From Micromonospora vinacea (lineage in GTDB: Bacteria; Actinomycetota; Actinomycetes; Mycobacteriales; Micromonosporaceae): a DNA stretch of 64,000 nucleotides. Position 1 is the stretch's first letter. Each line of letters begins with the position of its first letter. The stretch covers positions 3,844,001 to 3,908,000 of the forward strand of contig NZ_JADOTY010000001.1 of assembly GCF_015751785.1 (NCBI RefSeq), written 5' to 3'. This document shows, piece by piece, positions 33,702-42,830 of this stretch. The position numbers were made by a program, and so were the translations under genes. A model generated the notes under the pieces. That model was given only the letters and a program-made list of their open reading frames with translations. It searched no databases and had not been told where the DNA came from.

Positions 33702-34481
33702 ATGCTGACGATCAGTCAACTCGCGGCGTACGCCGGCGTCACGGTGCGGGCGGTACGGCACTACCACCAGATCGGCCTGCTGCCGGAGCCCGAGCGGGAC
33801 GCCTCGGACTACCGGCGGTACAGCGCGGGGGCGGTGGTGTCCCTCATCAGGATCCGGATTCTCGCCAACGCCGGCGTGCCGCTGTCCCAGATCGGTCAGA
33901 TGCTGGAGGCCGACGCGTCGACCTTCGCGGCCGCGGTCGAGGAGATCGACAGACAACTGGGCGACGAGATCGCACGACTGGAGGTCAGCCGGAGGCAGAT
34001 CGCGCAACTCGCCGCCGGGGATCGTCTGGCGCTCCCACCAGAGGTGATCACCTACCTCGACCGGCTCCGGGACATTGGCGTCGCCGAGCGGGTGGTGGCG
34101 GGTGAGCGGGACAGCTGGATCCTGATGTCGGCTCGCTGGCCCGATCGCGTCCGCGAATGGATGCCCAGCAAGATCGCGCAGCTCGACGACCCGCAACTCG
34201 TTCGGCTCTATCGGATCCTGTCGGAGATCTTCGAAAGCGACACCGGCGACGACGCGCGTCTGGTGGAGGCCGCCGACATCCTGGCCAGCCTCGCCGAGCA
34301 GGCGTACCGCTCTGGTGAGGTCGACCTCGGCGAGGTGGCAAAGGACGATCTACCGTTCGACCTGCTGGACGCGCTGGCCGTCGAGGCGGACCCGCGGGTG
34401 GAGCGACTGCTGAATTTGATGCGCGAGCGCGGCTGGGATGGTCTGGCCCGGCTGGAGCGGCTGGCAGAGTCGCCCACCTGA
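33702..34481 (+). CDS. MerR-family regulator with C-terminal effector region
   Basis: This 259-residue protein has an N-terminal MerR HTH (LTISQLAAYAGVTVRAVRHY, HQIGLLPEPERDASDYRRYS), a coiled coil (about 85-110) and a helical C-terminal domain of about 140 residues without Cys ligands. It may sense the exporter substrate directly, as TipA/BmrR-like proteins do. It follows the ABC exporter genes by 45 bp, so it is likely co-transcribed and controls the stretched promoter at 32063. Confidence 0.87.
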   Translation: MLTISQLAAYAGVTVRAVRHYHQIGLLPEPERDASDYRRYSAGAVVSLIRIRILANAGVPLSQIGQMLEADASTFAAAVEEIDRQLGDEIARLEVSRRQIAQLAAGDRLALPPEVITYLDRLRDIGVAERVVAGERDSWILMSARWPDRVREWMPSKIAQLDDPQLVRLYRILSEIFESDTGDDARLVEAADILASLAEQAYRSGEVDLGEVAKDDLPFDLLDALAVEADPRVERLLNLMRERGWDGLARLERLAESPT

Positions 34482-34488
34482 TCGACTG

Positions 34489-35442
34489 TCAGCTCTGTTG
34501 GTAGTTCACAGCGGCGAACCCGCACGGCTGGTGCAGGTGCAGGTAGTAGGCACCCTCGCCGACCTCGTCCAGGTCCGCGCCGCCGATCAGACCCAGGTAG
34601 TCCATCGGCTCCCCGCACCCGGGGCAGTCGGCGTGCTCGGCGTCCTGGATCCAGTCCGGTCGGCCGCCCAGGGTGGAGCCGCCCCGGTTCCAGGCGCTGG
34701 CCTGGTACGGGCTCGCCAGCGCCGGCCCCGCAACCGGGAGCAGCGTCGGCGGGTCCTCCGGTCCGGCGTCGCCGCCCAGGTAGCTCGGCCGGGTGTTGTC
34801 GGCCCACCAGGTGGTGGCACCGGACGGTGTGACCCGGCTGTACAAGGTCGTGTAGCAGGCGCAGAAGTGGCAGGTCTCGATGACCAGGCGGCCGGACCAG
34901 CCGGCGTGGGCCAGCGCGGCGCCGACGGCGGGGTCGGTGGTGTCGAGGTCGGCGGCGACCCAGAGCCGGGACGCGCACCAGGGGCAGGCGGTGCGGTCCG
35001 CCGGTGCGGGCGCGTCCCGCATGACCCACCGGTACGCGACGTCAGCGCACAGGTCCCGTCGGTTGCCGTCCGGGCCGATCGTCCAACCGCCCTCGGCCGC
35101 GTAGGCCAGCACCCCCACGTGCAGGTCGTCCGCGCCGGCTGGTGGGCGCGTCGACCAGCGACGCAGGGCGTCCTCGGCGAGTGGGTGAGCGCTGTGGGCC
35201 AGGATGAGGAGTAGATGGTTGAGTCGGTCCGGCGTCCGCCCGTCGTCGACCTGTTCGATGACCCGGCCGACCACCTCGGCGCCCGCCGCCCGGTACAACG
35301 TCGCCGGCCACAGAAGGTCGAGGTCGAGCAGCGCCCCGTGGTACGGCGACAGCCTCTGTGGATCGGCAGCGGCGATCTCGCTCAACTCCTCGATCGCGTC
35401 GTCGTCCTCGTCCGCCGCTCTCCTGATCAACTCCTCGATCAC
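34489..35442 (-). CDS. Unknown protein with zinc-ribbon-like cysteines
   Basis: This 317-residue soluble protein has an N-terminal helical part (EELIRRAADEDDDAIEELSE) and a C-terminal region with Cys pairs (CPWCASRLWVAADL, CHFCACY, CPGCGEPMDYLGLIGGADLD, HQPCGFAAVNYQQS). The final part (GEGAYYLHLHQPCGF) resembles the end of DUF1963/YwqG-like proteins. The Cys pattern suggests one or two zinc sites. No function is known. Confidence 0.65.
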   Translation of the reverse strand: MIEELIRRAADEDDDAIEELSEIAAADPQRLSPYHGALLDLDLLWPATLYRAAGAEVVGRVIEQVDDGRTPDRLNHLLLILAHSAHPLAEDALRRWSTRPPAGADDLHVGVLAYAAEGGWTIGPDGNRRDLCADVAYRWVMRDAPAPADRTACPWCASRLWVAADLDTTDPAVGAALAHAGWSGRLVIETCHFCACYTTLYSRVTPSGATTWWADNTRPSYLGGDAGPEDPPTLLPVAGPALASPYQASAWNRGGSTLGGRPDWIQDAEHADCPGCGEPMDYLGLIGGADLDEVGEGAYYLHLHQPCGFAAVNYQQS

Positions 35443-35471
35443 GAGCGGATGCTAGCTCTTCCCTCCGACGC

Positions 35472-36068
35472 TCAGCGTCCCGCTGCCCCGGCCGGCTGAG
35501 GTCGACGATCAGTGGACGTGTCGGCTGTGTCGCGCCACCAGCGACGGGACGCCAGTGCCGCCAGCCCGGCGCCCGCGGCGTTGAGCAGGACGTCGTCCAC
35601 CGACGACACCCGGTCCAGCCGCAGGACGTACTGGGCGGTCTCGACCAGGACCGAGCAGCCGGCCGCGAGCGCCAGGATCCGCGGCACCGATGCCAGCGCC
35701 GGGAACCGCAGCGGGGCGAAGAACCCGAGGGCCGCGAAGACCAGCAGGTTGCCGACGACCTGGAACGTCGCCGTCACCGGACCCCCGTCGGAGAAGATCG
35801 TGAGCAGGTCGCGCAACGGCACCAGTGTCACCCGGCCGGAGACGGTGCCGGCCTGCTCACCCGGCAACATGATCATCCAGACCCAGGGGACCGTGCCGTA
35901 GACGATGCCGACGTCGGCCAGCGACGTCCGCCACGCCGACCTGGCGCCGGCGGCACGTCGGCGGCGCGCCAGGGCCCACACCGCAAGGGCGGCCAACGGC
36001 AGGACGATCGCCGTGATGAGGACGACGCCGTTGAACGTGCCGAGCCAGCCGTGCCAACCCTTGACCAT
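35472..36068 (-). CDS. VanZ-family membrane protein
   Basis: This 198-residue protein has four to five helices and the VanZ pattern: VTLVPLRDLLTIFSDGGPVT, VGNLLVFAALGFFAPLRFPA, SVLVETAQYVLRLDRVSSVD, DVLLNAAGAGLAAL. The acidic residues in ETAQ and SVDD are conserved. VanZ proteins confer low-level teicoplanin resistance in enterococci; their role in actinobacteria is unclear. ATG 36068 is used; the open frame runs further but looks non-coding. Confidence 0.88.
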   Translation of the reverse strand: MVKGWHGWLGTFNGVVLITAIVLPLAALAVWALARRRRAAGARSAWRTSLADVGIVYGTVPWVWMIMLPGEQAGTVSGRVTLVPLRDLLTIFSDGGPVTATFQVVGNLLVFAALGFFAPLRFPALASVPRILALAAGCSVLVETAQYVLRLDRVSSVDDVLLNAAGAGLAALASRRWWRDTADTSTDRRPQPAGAAGR

Positions 36069-36329
36069 GCGACCCCCGCTTTTCGCCCAGCCCCGAAACC
36101 TACCCCGCCCGGGCGGCGGGCGATCGCCCGTTCGTGGCACCGCACCCACACGCTCGCCGAGCGGCCACCGGAGCGGGCGCTCGGGGCGATCGCGCTGATC
36201 GCCGCCCCGTTCATCGGTGCTGGCGGCTGGGCCGGTGACCGTGCCCCTGGCGAGGGTAGGGGTAACTCCCAACCCGACTGGGGGGTAGCAGGATCGAGCA
36301 AGATCCAGAAACCGTGGAAGCTCATTTCC

Positions 36330-37277
36330 ATGACCACGCAGAAGATCTCCCGGTTCCATCGGGCTGCCCTGGCCCTCGTCCTTCCCGTCGCCGTGATAGC
36401 GGCAGTCGCCGGGTGTGATGACTCGGCGGCGCCGAAGGCCGCGCCCGCGGCCAGTTCGGTAGCCGCGGTTCCCTCGACCTCGACAAGCGCGGCCGGCCCG
36501 GCAGGTGCGGCCCCCGCAGCGGGCTTGCATATGATCGCCAACAACGGGCATCAGCTTGCCTTCCACGTCACGCCCGGAAGTTCTCCCACCATCGTGCTGG
36601 ACGCCGGCGGTGGCGAGGACTCCTCGTACTGGGATGCCCTGGTGCCGCAGCTGTCGCAGGCCACCGGATCGCAGATCATCACCTACGACCGGGCCGGTCT
36701 GGGCGCCAGCGAGGAGGTGAAGGGCCCATGGGACCCCAAGGCCGCCGCCTCCGACCTGCAGGCCGGTCTGCGTGAACTCGGCGTCACCCAGAACGTGGTC
36801 CTCGCGGGCCACTCGCAGGCAGGAGAGGTGGCCCACTACTTCGTCCTCGCGAACCCCGGCGTTGTCTCCGGGGCGGTGCTCATCGATGCCAACGTGCCGC
36901 AATTCTTCACCGACACCCAGACCCAACGCCTCGTCGCGCTAACCGCGCCGCAGATCGAAGAGCTCAAGAAGGCGCCGTCGACGAAGGCGAACCGCCAGCT
37001 CATCGCCACGGCCGACAACTTCGGTCCCACGCACCAGGCGTACCACAAGGTCTCCTGGCCCGACGGCGTCCCCGTCATCTATATCGTGTCGGACAAGACG
37101 CCCTTCGATGGATCTCCGCAGGACGCTCAGGCCTGGCGCGACGCGGCAGCGGCGTTCACCAAGGCGGGGCCCGACCGCACACTCGTCATCGCCGACGGAA
37201 GCTCGCACGACGTTCCCCAGGACAAGCCCGCCCTGGTGCTCAAGGAAATCGAACAGATGACCGCCACCGTCAAGTAA
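36330..37277 (+). CDS. Alpha/beta-hydrolase lipoprotein
   Basis: This 315-residue protein has a lipoprotein signal (AALALVLPVAVIAAVAGC, lipobox VAGC), an Ala/Ser/Pro spacer (about 32-62), then an alpha/beta-hydrolase domain: SPTIVLDAGGGEDSSYW as oxyanion strand, nucleophile elbow AGHSQAGEVAHYF, acid and His regions VIYIVSDKTPF and SSHDVPQDKPALVL. It is anchored outside the membrane. The substrate is unknown. A 261-bp gap upstream separates it from the VanZ gene. Confidence 0.85.
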   Translation: MTTQKISRFHRAALALVLPVAVIAAVAGCDDSAAPKAAPAASSVAAVPSTSTSAAGPAGAAPAAGLHMIANNGHQLAFHVTPGSSPTIVLDAGGGEDSSYWDALVPQLSQATGSQIITYDRAGLGASEEVKGPWDPKAAASDLQAGLRELGVTQNVVLAGHSQAGEVAHYFVLANPGVVSGAVLIDANVPQFFTDTQTQRLVALTAPQIEELKKAPSTKANRQLIATADNFGPTHQAYHKVSWPDGVPVIYIVSDKTPFDGSPQDAQAWRDAAAAFTKAGPDRTLVIADGSSHDVPQDKPALVLKEIEQMTATVK

Positions 37278-37474
37278 AGGCCATCGGGCCGACGGCTGAC
37301 AGGACCGGCGAGCCTGGTTGACCGGCGCTGCCCCGGCGCGCCACTCTTCGCGACGCCCTCAAGCCGATCTGCGACGAGGTCACCCTATTCCGGTGGTTCT
37401 GATATCCGACGTTGCCGGCAGATCGACAGGGCGGGCCAGCCGAGCGCACGGTGCAGGCCGCCAGGTAACTCATG

Positions 37475-37513
37475 GTCGTGCCGCCCCCGGCGGCGCTGCG
37501 GGGGCGGCACGAC
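37475..37513 (-). terminator. Strong hairpin after the GH54-CBM13 gene
   Basis: GTCGTGCCGCCCCCG (37475-37489) and CGGGGGCGGCACGAC (37499-37513) form a perfect 15-bp stem with a 9-nt loop, 18 bp past the GH54 gene on the minus strand. Confidence 0.75.
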
Positions 37514-37531
37514 GACCGATCCGGCGGTGGG

Positions 37532-39007
37532 TCAGCTGCGGGTGGACCACCGCTGGTTGGTGCCCCCGTTGCAGGCCCAGAGGATGAGCTTGGTGCCGTT
37601 GGCGGTGGCGGCGCCGTTGGCGTCGAGGCAGAGCCCGGACTGGACGCCGGTGATGGTGCCGTTGGAGTTGAGGTTCCACTGTTGGTTGGTGCCGCCGTGG
37701 CAGTCCCAGATGATGGCCTGGGTGCCGTTGATGGTGCCCTGGCCGTTGGCGTCGAGGCACTTGTTGCCGTACACCTGGAGTTGTTTGCCGGCGGTGTAGG
37801 TCCAGCGCTGTGCGGTGTTGCCGACGCAGTCCCAGAGTTGGACCTGGGTGCCGTTTGTGGTGCTGCCGTTGGGTACGTCGATGCAGCGGTTGGACTGGGC
37901 GCCGACGACCTGGACGTTCTGTTGCGGGTTGCCGCCGCCGGCCGGCGCGTAGGCGGCGGCGTTGATGTTGGCCTGGACTGCGTTCTCGGTGGCCGCCGTC
38001 GGGTAGCCCGACGTCAACACGCCTTCGAAGAAGGTGCCGCGGCCGGTGATGCTGTTGTCGCCGCCGATGCCGAGCAGGATCGCGCCCTCCTTCTTCATCG
38101 GGTGGTAGCCGTTGGGGCGTGGCCCGTCGAAGTAGGTCGTCAGGCTGCCCGACTGGGCGTTGCCGCCCCGGATCGCCCAGTGGTTCGGCTCGCCCTTGAC
38201 CATGGCGGTGACGAAGCGGTGGTTGATCGACGCGATGTTGTTGTAGCCCGCGTTGACTCCGGAGAAGAGCCCCCACTCCAGGTCGGCCATGATCCAGGGG
38301 CCAGCTCCCGCCCCGTAGCCCCACTGCTTGTTGGCGCCGAAGTAGACCGTCTCCATGATGGCGCGTTCGTCGGCGAGGTTGTTGGTCTGCGCGTTGCCGT
38401 AGTCGAAGCAGCACCACTGGTTGTAGTGCGTGCCGTCGACGACCGCGTAGATGCCCTCGGGCTGGTCGCCGGTCGCGACGCCGTTGGTGTTGTTGTTGCG
38501 GTAGCCGGTGCCGGGGGCGATGTAGACGCCGTACGCCTTCTGCCCGCCGACGGTGACCGGCGCCGCCTTCGCGTCGGCGAGGTTGTCGAATCCGCCGGGA
38601 GCGGGGCCGACGAAGTAGCCGGGGGGTGCCTGGGTGAGGCGGTTGTTGCGGCCGGACTGGTCGTAGATGATCGTGATGACGCAGTTGGTGTTGGCGCAGA
38701 ACGTGTCCTGGGTGGCGGCGTTGGCGTAGCCGCCCTCGCTGAGCACACCGACGTCGCGGGTGGTGTTGTCCGACGATCGTCGGACCTGGTAGAGCGGGCC
38801 GTTGTACGCGCCGTACAGCGCGCGGGTGGTGCTGTGCGCGGCCACGCACGGCGTGCCGCCGGAGGCGTAGATGTCACACGGACCGGTGCCGGCGGCGTGG
38901 GCGATGCCCGGCGCGTCCGAGACCACGTAGACGCCGGCGCCGGCGACGAGGACCACCAGGGTCCCGGCGGCGGCCATCAGGCGGCCCAGCTTTCTCCTCA
39001 CATTCAT
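37532..39007 (-). CDS. Secreted GH54 alpha-L-arabinofuranosidase with C-terminal CBM13
   Basis: This 491-residue exported enzyme has a signal (residues 1-38, ending GIAHAAG) and a GH54 catalytic domain (about 42-355) with its characteristic opening GPCDIYASGGTPCVAAHSTT, then LYQVRRSSDNTTRDVGVL, CVITIIYDQSGRNNRL, CCFDYGNAQTNN and GPWIMADLEWGLFSG. A C-terminal ricin-type CBM13 (about 365-491, three Q-x-W repeats) replaces the CBM42 usual in fungal AbfB. It removes arabinofuranose from arabinan or arabinoxylan. AAAGGA precedes ATG 39007. Its promoter contains the ACGT-N3-ACGT operator. Confidence 0.88.
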   Translation of the reverse strand: MNVRRKLGRLMAAAGTLVVLVAGAGVYVVSDAPGIAHAAGTGPCDIYASGGTPCVAAHSTTRALYGAYNGPLYQVRRSSDNTTRDVGVLSEGGYANAATQDTFCANTNCVITIIYDQSGRNNRLTQAPPGYFVGPAPGGFDNLADAKAAPVTVGGQKAYGVYIAPGTGYRNNNTNGVATGDQPEGIYAVVDGTHYNQWCCFDYGNAQTNNLADERAIMETVYFGANKQWGYGAGAGPWIMADLEWGLFSGVNAGYNNIASINHRFVTAMVKGEPNHWAIRGGNAQSGSLTTYFDGPRPNGYHPMKKEGAILLGIGGDNSITGRGTFFEGVLTSGYPTAATENAVQANINAAAYAPAGGGNPQQNVQVVGAQSNRCIDVPNGSTTNGTQVQLWDCVGNTAQRWTYTAGKQLQVYGNKCLDANGQGTINGTQAIIWDCHGGTNQQWNLNSNGTITGVQSGLCLDANGAATANGTKLILWACNGGTNQRWSTRS

Positions 39008-39052
39008 CGGATCCTTTCCCGTGCTGTCTTGGGGTGGGGTGTGGCGGAGGAA

Positions 39053-39093
39053 TTGACGTCACACGTCATACCTGTGACATTAATGGTCGTCCA
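39053..39093. promoter_or_regulatory. Divergent GH54/LacI promoter with GntR-type operator
   Basis: Rightward: TTGACG (39053-39058), 17-bp spacer, GACATT (39076-39081). Leftward: TGGACG (39088-39093), 17-bp spacer, TATGAC (39065-39070). TTGACGTCACACGTCATAC (39053-39071) covers the rightward -35 and the leftward -10 and is identical over 19 bp to 56279-56297 near the GntR gene. A single bound protein could silence both genes. Confidence 0.65.
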
Positions 39094-39190
39094 TCTATTG
39101 GCGCTAGTTGGCACGTGTTGGTCATCGATCGATGAGCCTGGGGACGGATATGCTGGTCAGCGGAGCAAGGTGCGTCCCCGTGTCGGGGCA

Positions 39191-39202
39191 GAAATCGATT
39201 CG
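39191..39202. promoter_or_regulatory. Autoregulatory CGAATCGATTCG-like site
   Basis: GAAATCGATTCG matches 10 of 12 bases of the regulon palindrome and lies 11 bp before the LacI start, suggesting autoregulation. Confidence 0.5.
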
Positions 39203-39212
39203 AGGGCGATTG

Positions 39213-40226
39213 ATGAACATCGGGGAGATCGCTCGCCGGGCGGGGGTGTCCCGCAGCACCGTCTCCTACGTGCTCAGCGGAAAACGCAGCGTGTCGGAGG
39301 CGACCCGGCAGCGGATCCAGTCGGTCATCGACGAGTTGGACTACCGGCCGAACGCCAGCGCCCGTGCTCTCAAGGAGGGGCGCACCCGCACCCTCGGGCT
39401 GGTCATCCCACCGGCGAGCCAGCGCTTGACCGACATGCAGCTGGGCTTCGTCGCCAGCGTCGTCGAGGCCGCCGCCCGCCATGACCTCGACGTGCTGCTG
39501 TCCCCCTCCGGTGGCGACCATGACCGGTCGTTCGAGCGGATCGTCACCGGGCGCCGGGTGGACGGCGTGGTCCTCATGGAGATCCGGTTGACGGACGACC
39601 GGGTGACCCGCCTGACCAAGGCCGGGTTGCCGTTCGTCACGATCGGCCGGACCGCCGAGCCGCACGGGATGAGCTGGATCGACATCGACTACGCCGGGCT
39701 GATCGCCCGTTGCGTGCAGCACCTGGCCGACCTGGGGCACCGGCACGTGGCACTGGTGAACCGGTCCGCCGAGCTGGTGGCCGCCGGCTACGGCCCCAGT
39801 CATCGCGCGCTGACCGGGTTTCGTGCGGCGGCGGCGGAGCGGGGGCTGACCGGCGTGGAGGTCTGCAGCGGCGACGACACCGCCTCCGGCGAGGCATGTA
39901 TGGAGCAGCTGCTCGCGACGCACCCGGAGGTCACGGCGGTGGCCACCATCAACGAGGCCGCACTGCCCGGAATGCAGCGCGCGTTGACCGGCGCCGGGCT
40001 GTCGGTGCCACGCGACTTCTCCGTCACCGGAGTCGCCGCGCAGCACTGGGCGGAGGACTTCCGCCCGCCGCTGACCGCCGCCGACGTGCCGATGGTCGAG
40101 ATGGGCGCCGAGGCGGTGTCGCTGCTGCTGGAGATCATCGCGGCTCCCGGCGCCGTCCCCCGACACCGCCTCTACAGCCCACCCATCTCGTTGCGTTCCA
40201 GCACCGGCCCGGTCCGGGCCCGCTGA
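39213..40226 (+). CDS. LacI-family regulator of the arabinan-type regulon
   Basis: This 337-residue regulator has a LacI HTH and hinge (MNIGEIARRAGVSRSTVSYV, LSGKRSVSEATRQRIQSVID, RPNASARALKEGRTRTLG) and a sugar-binding PBP1-like domain (RVDGVVLMEIRLTDDRV, ATINEAALPGMQRALTG). It stands between a GH54 gene and a sugar importer operon. Palindromes CGAATCGATTCG occur at its own promoter and at the importer, GH39-like, GH54 and GH2 genes, so it is the best candidate to bind them. The effector is probably an arabinose-containing oligosaccharide (inference). Its promoter also carries the GntR-type operator. Confidence 0.88.
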   Translation: MNIGEIARRAGVSRSTVSYVLSGKRSVSEATRQRIQSVIDELDYRPNASARALKEGRTRTLGLVIPPASQRLTDMQLGFVASVVEAAARHDLDVLLSPSGGDHDRSFERIVTGRRVDGVVLMEIRLTDDRVTRLTKAGLPFVTIGRTAEPHGMSWIDIDYAGLIARCVQHLADLGHRHVALVNRSAELVAAGYGPSHRALTGFRAAAAERGLTGVEVCSGDDTASGEACMEQLLATHPEVTAVATINEAALPGMQRALTGAGLSVPRDFSVTGVAAQHWAEDFRPPLTAADVPMVEMGAEAVSLLLEIIAAPGAVPRHRLYSPPISLRSSTGPVRAR

Positions 40227-40236
40227 TCCGACCCGG

Positions 40237-41949
40237 CTACCCGCCCCGGACCCGCCGTTCCTCCTGAGCGGCGGCGAGGATGAGATAGCTGCTGGCGGTC
40301 CAGGTGTAGGCGCGGTCCCGGAGTCCGGTGCCGGTCTCGGCGTCGAAGTTCTCCGCGAAGCCGGACTTCTCGCACAGCGCGAGGAAACGCCGACTGATGT
40401 CGTCGGCGATCCTGGTCTGCCCGGCCCGGCGCAGGCCGTCCTCGACCAGCACCGTGGAGGGCGCCCAGATCGGGCCCCGCCAGTAGCCGTCGGCGAGGTA
40501 GTGGGCCGAGTCCGTCGGCTCGGTGGCCAGCCCGTGCGTGGTGAGGTGGGATTCGACGCCGCGCGCCAGTGCGGCGGCGACCGGGGCCGGCAGGTCGGCC
40601 CCGAGCGCGACGGGCATCAGGTCGAGCAGGCTGCGGCTCCTGCGCGAGTGCCCGGTGCGGGGGTCACGGGCGCAGAAGCGCTCGCCGTCCCACAGGTCGC
40701 GCAGCATGGCCCCGTGGATCCGGTCGGCCTCTTCGGACCAGCGGGCGGCGGGCTCGCCCAGCTCGGTCGCGAGGTCGGCGAGGCAGCGGAGCTGCGAGAC
40801 CAGGAACGCGGCGAGGTCGGCCGTCTCGAGGACCCGGTTGTCGTCGAAGGTGGTGGCGTTGTCCCATCCGCTGTCGTTGCCGTGCTGGTAGTGCGGCAGG
40901 TCGTGGCCGGGGGCGCGCCGCGCGTCGAGCCAGAACTCCGACCAGCGGGCAAGCCGGTCGTACGTCTGCGCCAGCGCCGCCCGGTCCGGTGGCTGGGGAA
41001 GGCGTCGGCGCAGGTGACGCAGGGCCCAGCCGTGGATGGGGGGCTTGACGTAGTTGTGCAGGACCTCGGAGTGGGTGACCGAGTCGGGGAGGGCGCCGGC
41101 CTCGTCCTGGTGGTCGAAGGGCAACTGGAACTGGTGCCAGGCCAGCTCCGGCTCGCCGGCCGCCAGGGCGATCGCGTTGAAGCAGTGGTCCCAGCTCCAC
41201 ACCTTGTCCATCCAGTGCTTGGACATCAGGACGGCCGGCCGGGTGACGAAGCCCGCCGGGGCGACGGTTGCCGACCACAGGACGTACGCGGCCAGTTCGG
41301 CGGCCGGCGTCTCCGGACCGCGCCAGGGCGCGATCGCGTCGACGAACGCGGTGAACTCCGCGATCCGGTCGCGGCACAACTGCTCGAAGCTGACGGATCG
41401 GGTGTACGGGCGGCGTGCCGTTGCGTACTCCTCGATCGCGATCTCCCAGGGCTGGTCGCCGGAAAGGTCGAGGGACCGGTCGGCGGTGCCGAGAGCCTGC
41501 GCGCCGTCGGTTCGCGACAGAGCGCCGGAGAGCACTGTGATCCGGTAGCGGCGACCGGTCTCGTACGAGGTGAACACGTGTGATCCGTCGACCGGGTCGG
41601 CGTACAGGTAGGTCCCGCTGAACGGGGTGAGGGTGTGCGCGGCGGCGGCCACCCGCAGGCCGAGCCGGTGGCCCCGGATCCGCAGGGTGTCCGCCCCGTC
41701 GTAGACGGCCTCGATCCGGTCGGCCCCGTTGCGCCAGGTCAGCAGCGCGGGTGTGGCGACGACAGTGGTGCCGGCGACAGTGGGGGCGAGCCGCAGGACG
41801 GGGTGCAGCCCGGTCTGGTGGGAGACCAGGTGCAGATCGTCGGCGTACGTCTTCTCGGCTACCACCGGGGAGATGTTGAACCAGGATCCGCGGTAGCTGA
41901 ACGGGATGTCCTGGATTCCGAACTCCGGACCGGACGGGGCGACGGTCAT
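40237..41949 (-). CDS. GH63-like cytoplasmic glycosidase
   Basis: This 570-residue protein without a signal peptide has an N-terminal beta domain (about 1-170) and a C-terminal (alpha/alpha)6 barrel carrying GH63/mannosylglycerate-hydrolase signatures: MDKVWSWDHCFNAIALAAGE, GNDSGWDNATTFDDNRVLET and LADGYWRGPIWAPSTVLVED. Asp in SGWDN is the probable acid. It would trim an imported oligosaccharide. GH63 enzymes are alpha-glucosidases, but the arabinoside context suggests another specificity. It is the last gene of the importer operon, 57 bp after the permease. Confidence 0.85.
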   Translation of the reverse strand: MTVAPSGPEFGIQDIPFSYRGSWFNISPVVAEKTYADDLHLVSHQTGLHPVLRLAPTVAGTTVVATPALLTWRNGADRIEAVYDGADTLRIRGHRLGLRVAAAAHTLTPFSGTYLYADPVDGSHVFTSYETGRRYRITVLSGALSRTDGAQALGTADRSLDLSGDQPWEIAIEEYATARRPYTRSVSFEQLCRDRIAEFTAFVDAIAPWRGPETPAAELAAYVLWSATVAPAGFVTRPAVLMSKHWMDKVWSWDHCFNAIALAAGEPELAWHQFQLPFDHQDEAGALPDSVTHSEVLHNYVKPPIHGWALRHLRRRLPQPPDRAALAQTYDRLARWSEFWLDARRAPGHDLPHYQHGNDSGWDNATTFDDNRVLETADLAAFLVSQLRCLADLATELGEPAARWSEEADRIHGAMLRDLWDGERFCARDPRTGHSRRSRSLLDLMPVALGADLPAPVAAALARGVESHLTTHGLATEPTDSAHYLADGYWRGPIWAPSTVLVEDGLRRAGQTRIADDISRRFLALCEKSGFAENFDAETGTGLRDRAYTWTASSYLILAAAQEERRVRGG

Positions 41950-42005
41950 GGGTGGCGGGTGCCTTTCTGTGGTGCGGGTGGTCGGTCCTGGACCGCCGCG
42001 GATGG

Positions 42006-42830
42006 TCAGTCCTTCACGGCGCCAGCGGTCACGCCCATCGAGACGTACCGCTGGGCCAGGATCAGTAGGACGGCGGCGGGGATCGAGGCGACGACGGCGG
42101 TGGCCATGATGGCGTTCCACTGCTGGTTGTTGTTGCCGATGTAGTGGTAGATGCCGAGGGTGATCGGCTGGTGGTCGCCGCCGCCGGCCAGGGTCGACGC
42201 GAAGATGAAGTCCGACCAGGACCACAGGAACGCGAAGAGCGACACCGTGACGATCGAGTTGCGGCTGACCGGCAGCACTACCGACCAGAAGGTCCGCAGT
42301 CGACCTGCGCCGTCGACCACGGCGGCCTGGAGCAGTTCGTCGGGGATGCCGGACATGAAGGCCGTGAAGATCAGGACAGCGAACGGCACCGCGAGCGTGG
42401 TGTCGGCCAGGATCAGGCCGGGCAGTGTGTTGAGGACGCCGAGGGTGAGGTAGATGGCGTAGAAGCCCATCGCCATGATGATCCCCGGGATCATCTGCGC
42501 GATCAGCAGCACGAAACTCAGCGCCGGGCCGCCGGGCGGCCGGAGCTTCGCCAACGCGTAGCCGGCGGGGGCGGCCAGCGCCACTGTCAGCGCCACGGTG
42601 CCGAGACCGACCAGGAAGCTGGTGCCGAGGTACGGCAGTTGCTGGTCGAGCACCGCCCGGTAGCCGTCCAGGGTGCCGTTGGTGGGGAACAGGTGCGGGG
42701 GAGTGGCCCGCATGTCCTGGTCCCGGGTGAAGGACACGTTGATCATCCAGTAGACGGGGAAGAGCATCAGCCCGGTCAGCACCAGGCCGACGCCGGTCTT
42801 CCACCAGGCCCGAGGCGTCGAGGTGGTCAT
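42006..42830 (-). CDS. Sugar ABC permease, CUT1 MalG-type
   Basis: This 274-residue protein has six helices and the EAA loop LLQAAVVDGAGRLRTFWSVV, which contacts the ATPase. It opens with VGLVLTGLMLFPVYWMINVS and ends AAVLLILAQRYVSMGVTAGA, typical of MalG-like carbohydrate permeases. The start overlaps the stop of the MalF-type gene (ATGA). It works with that permease and the lipoprotein at 43817. No ATPase gene is nearby, so a shared MsiK-like ATPase elsewhere is expected. Confidence 0.92.
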   Translation of the reverse strand: MTTSTPRAWWKTGVGLVLTGLMLFPVYWMINVSFTRDQDMRATPPHLFPTNGTLDGYRAVLDQQLPYLGTSFLVGLGTVALTVALAAPAGYALAKLRPPGGPALSFVLLIAQMIPGIIMAMGFYAIYLTLGVLNTLPGLILADTTLAVPFAVLIFTAFMSGIPDELLQAAVVDGAGRLRTFWSVVLPVSRNSIVTVSLFAFLWSWSDFIFASTLAGGGDHQPITLGIYHYIGNNNQQWNAIMATAVVASIPAAVLLILAQRYVSMGVTAGAVKD

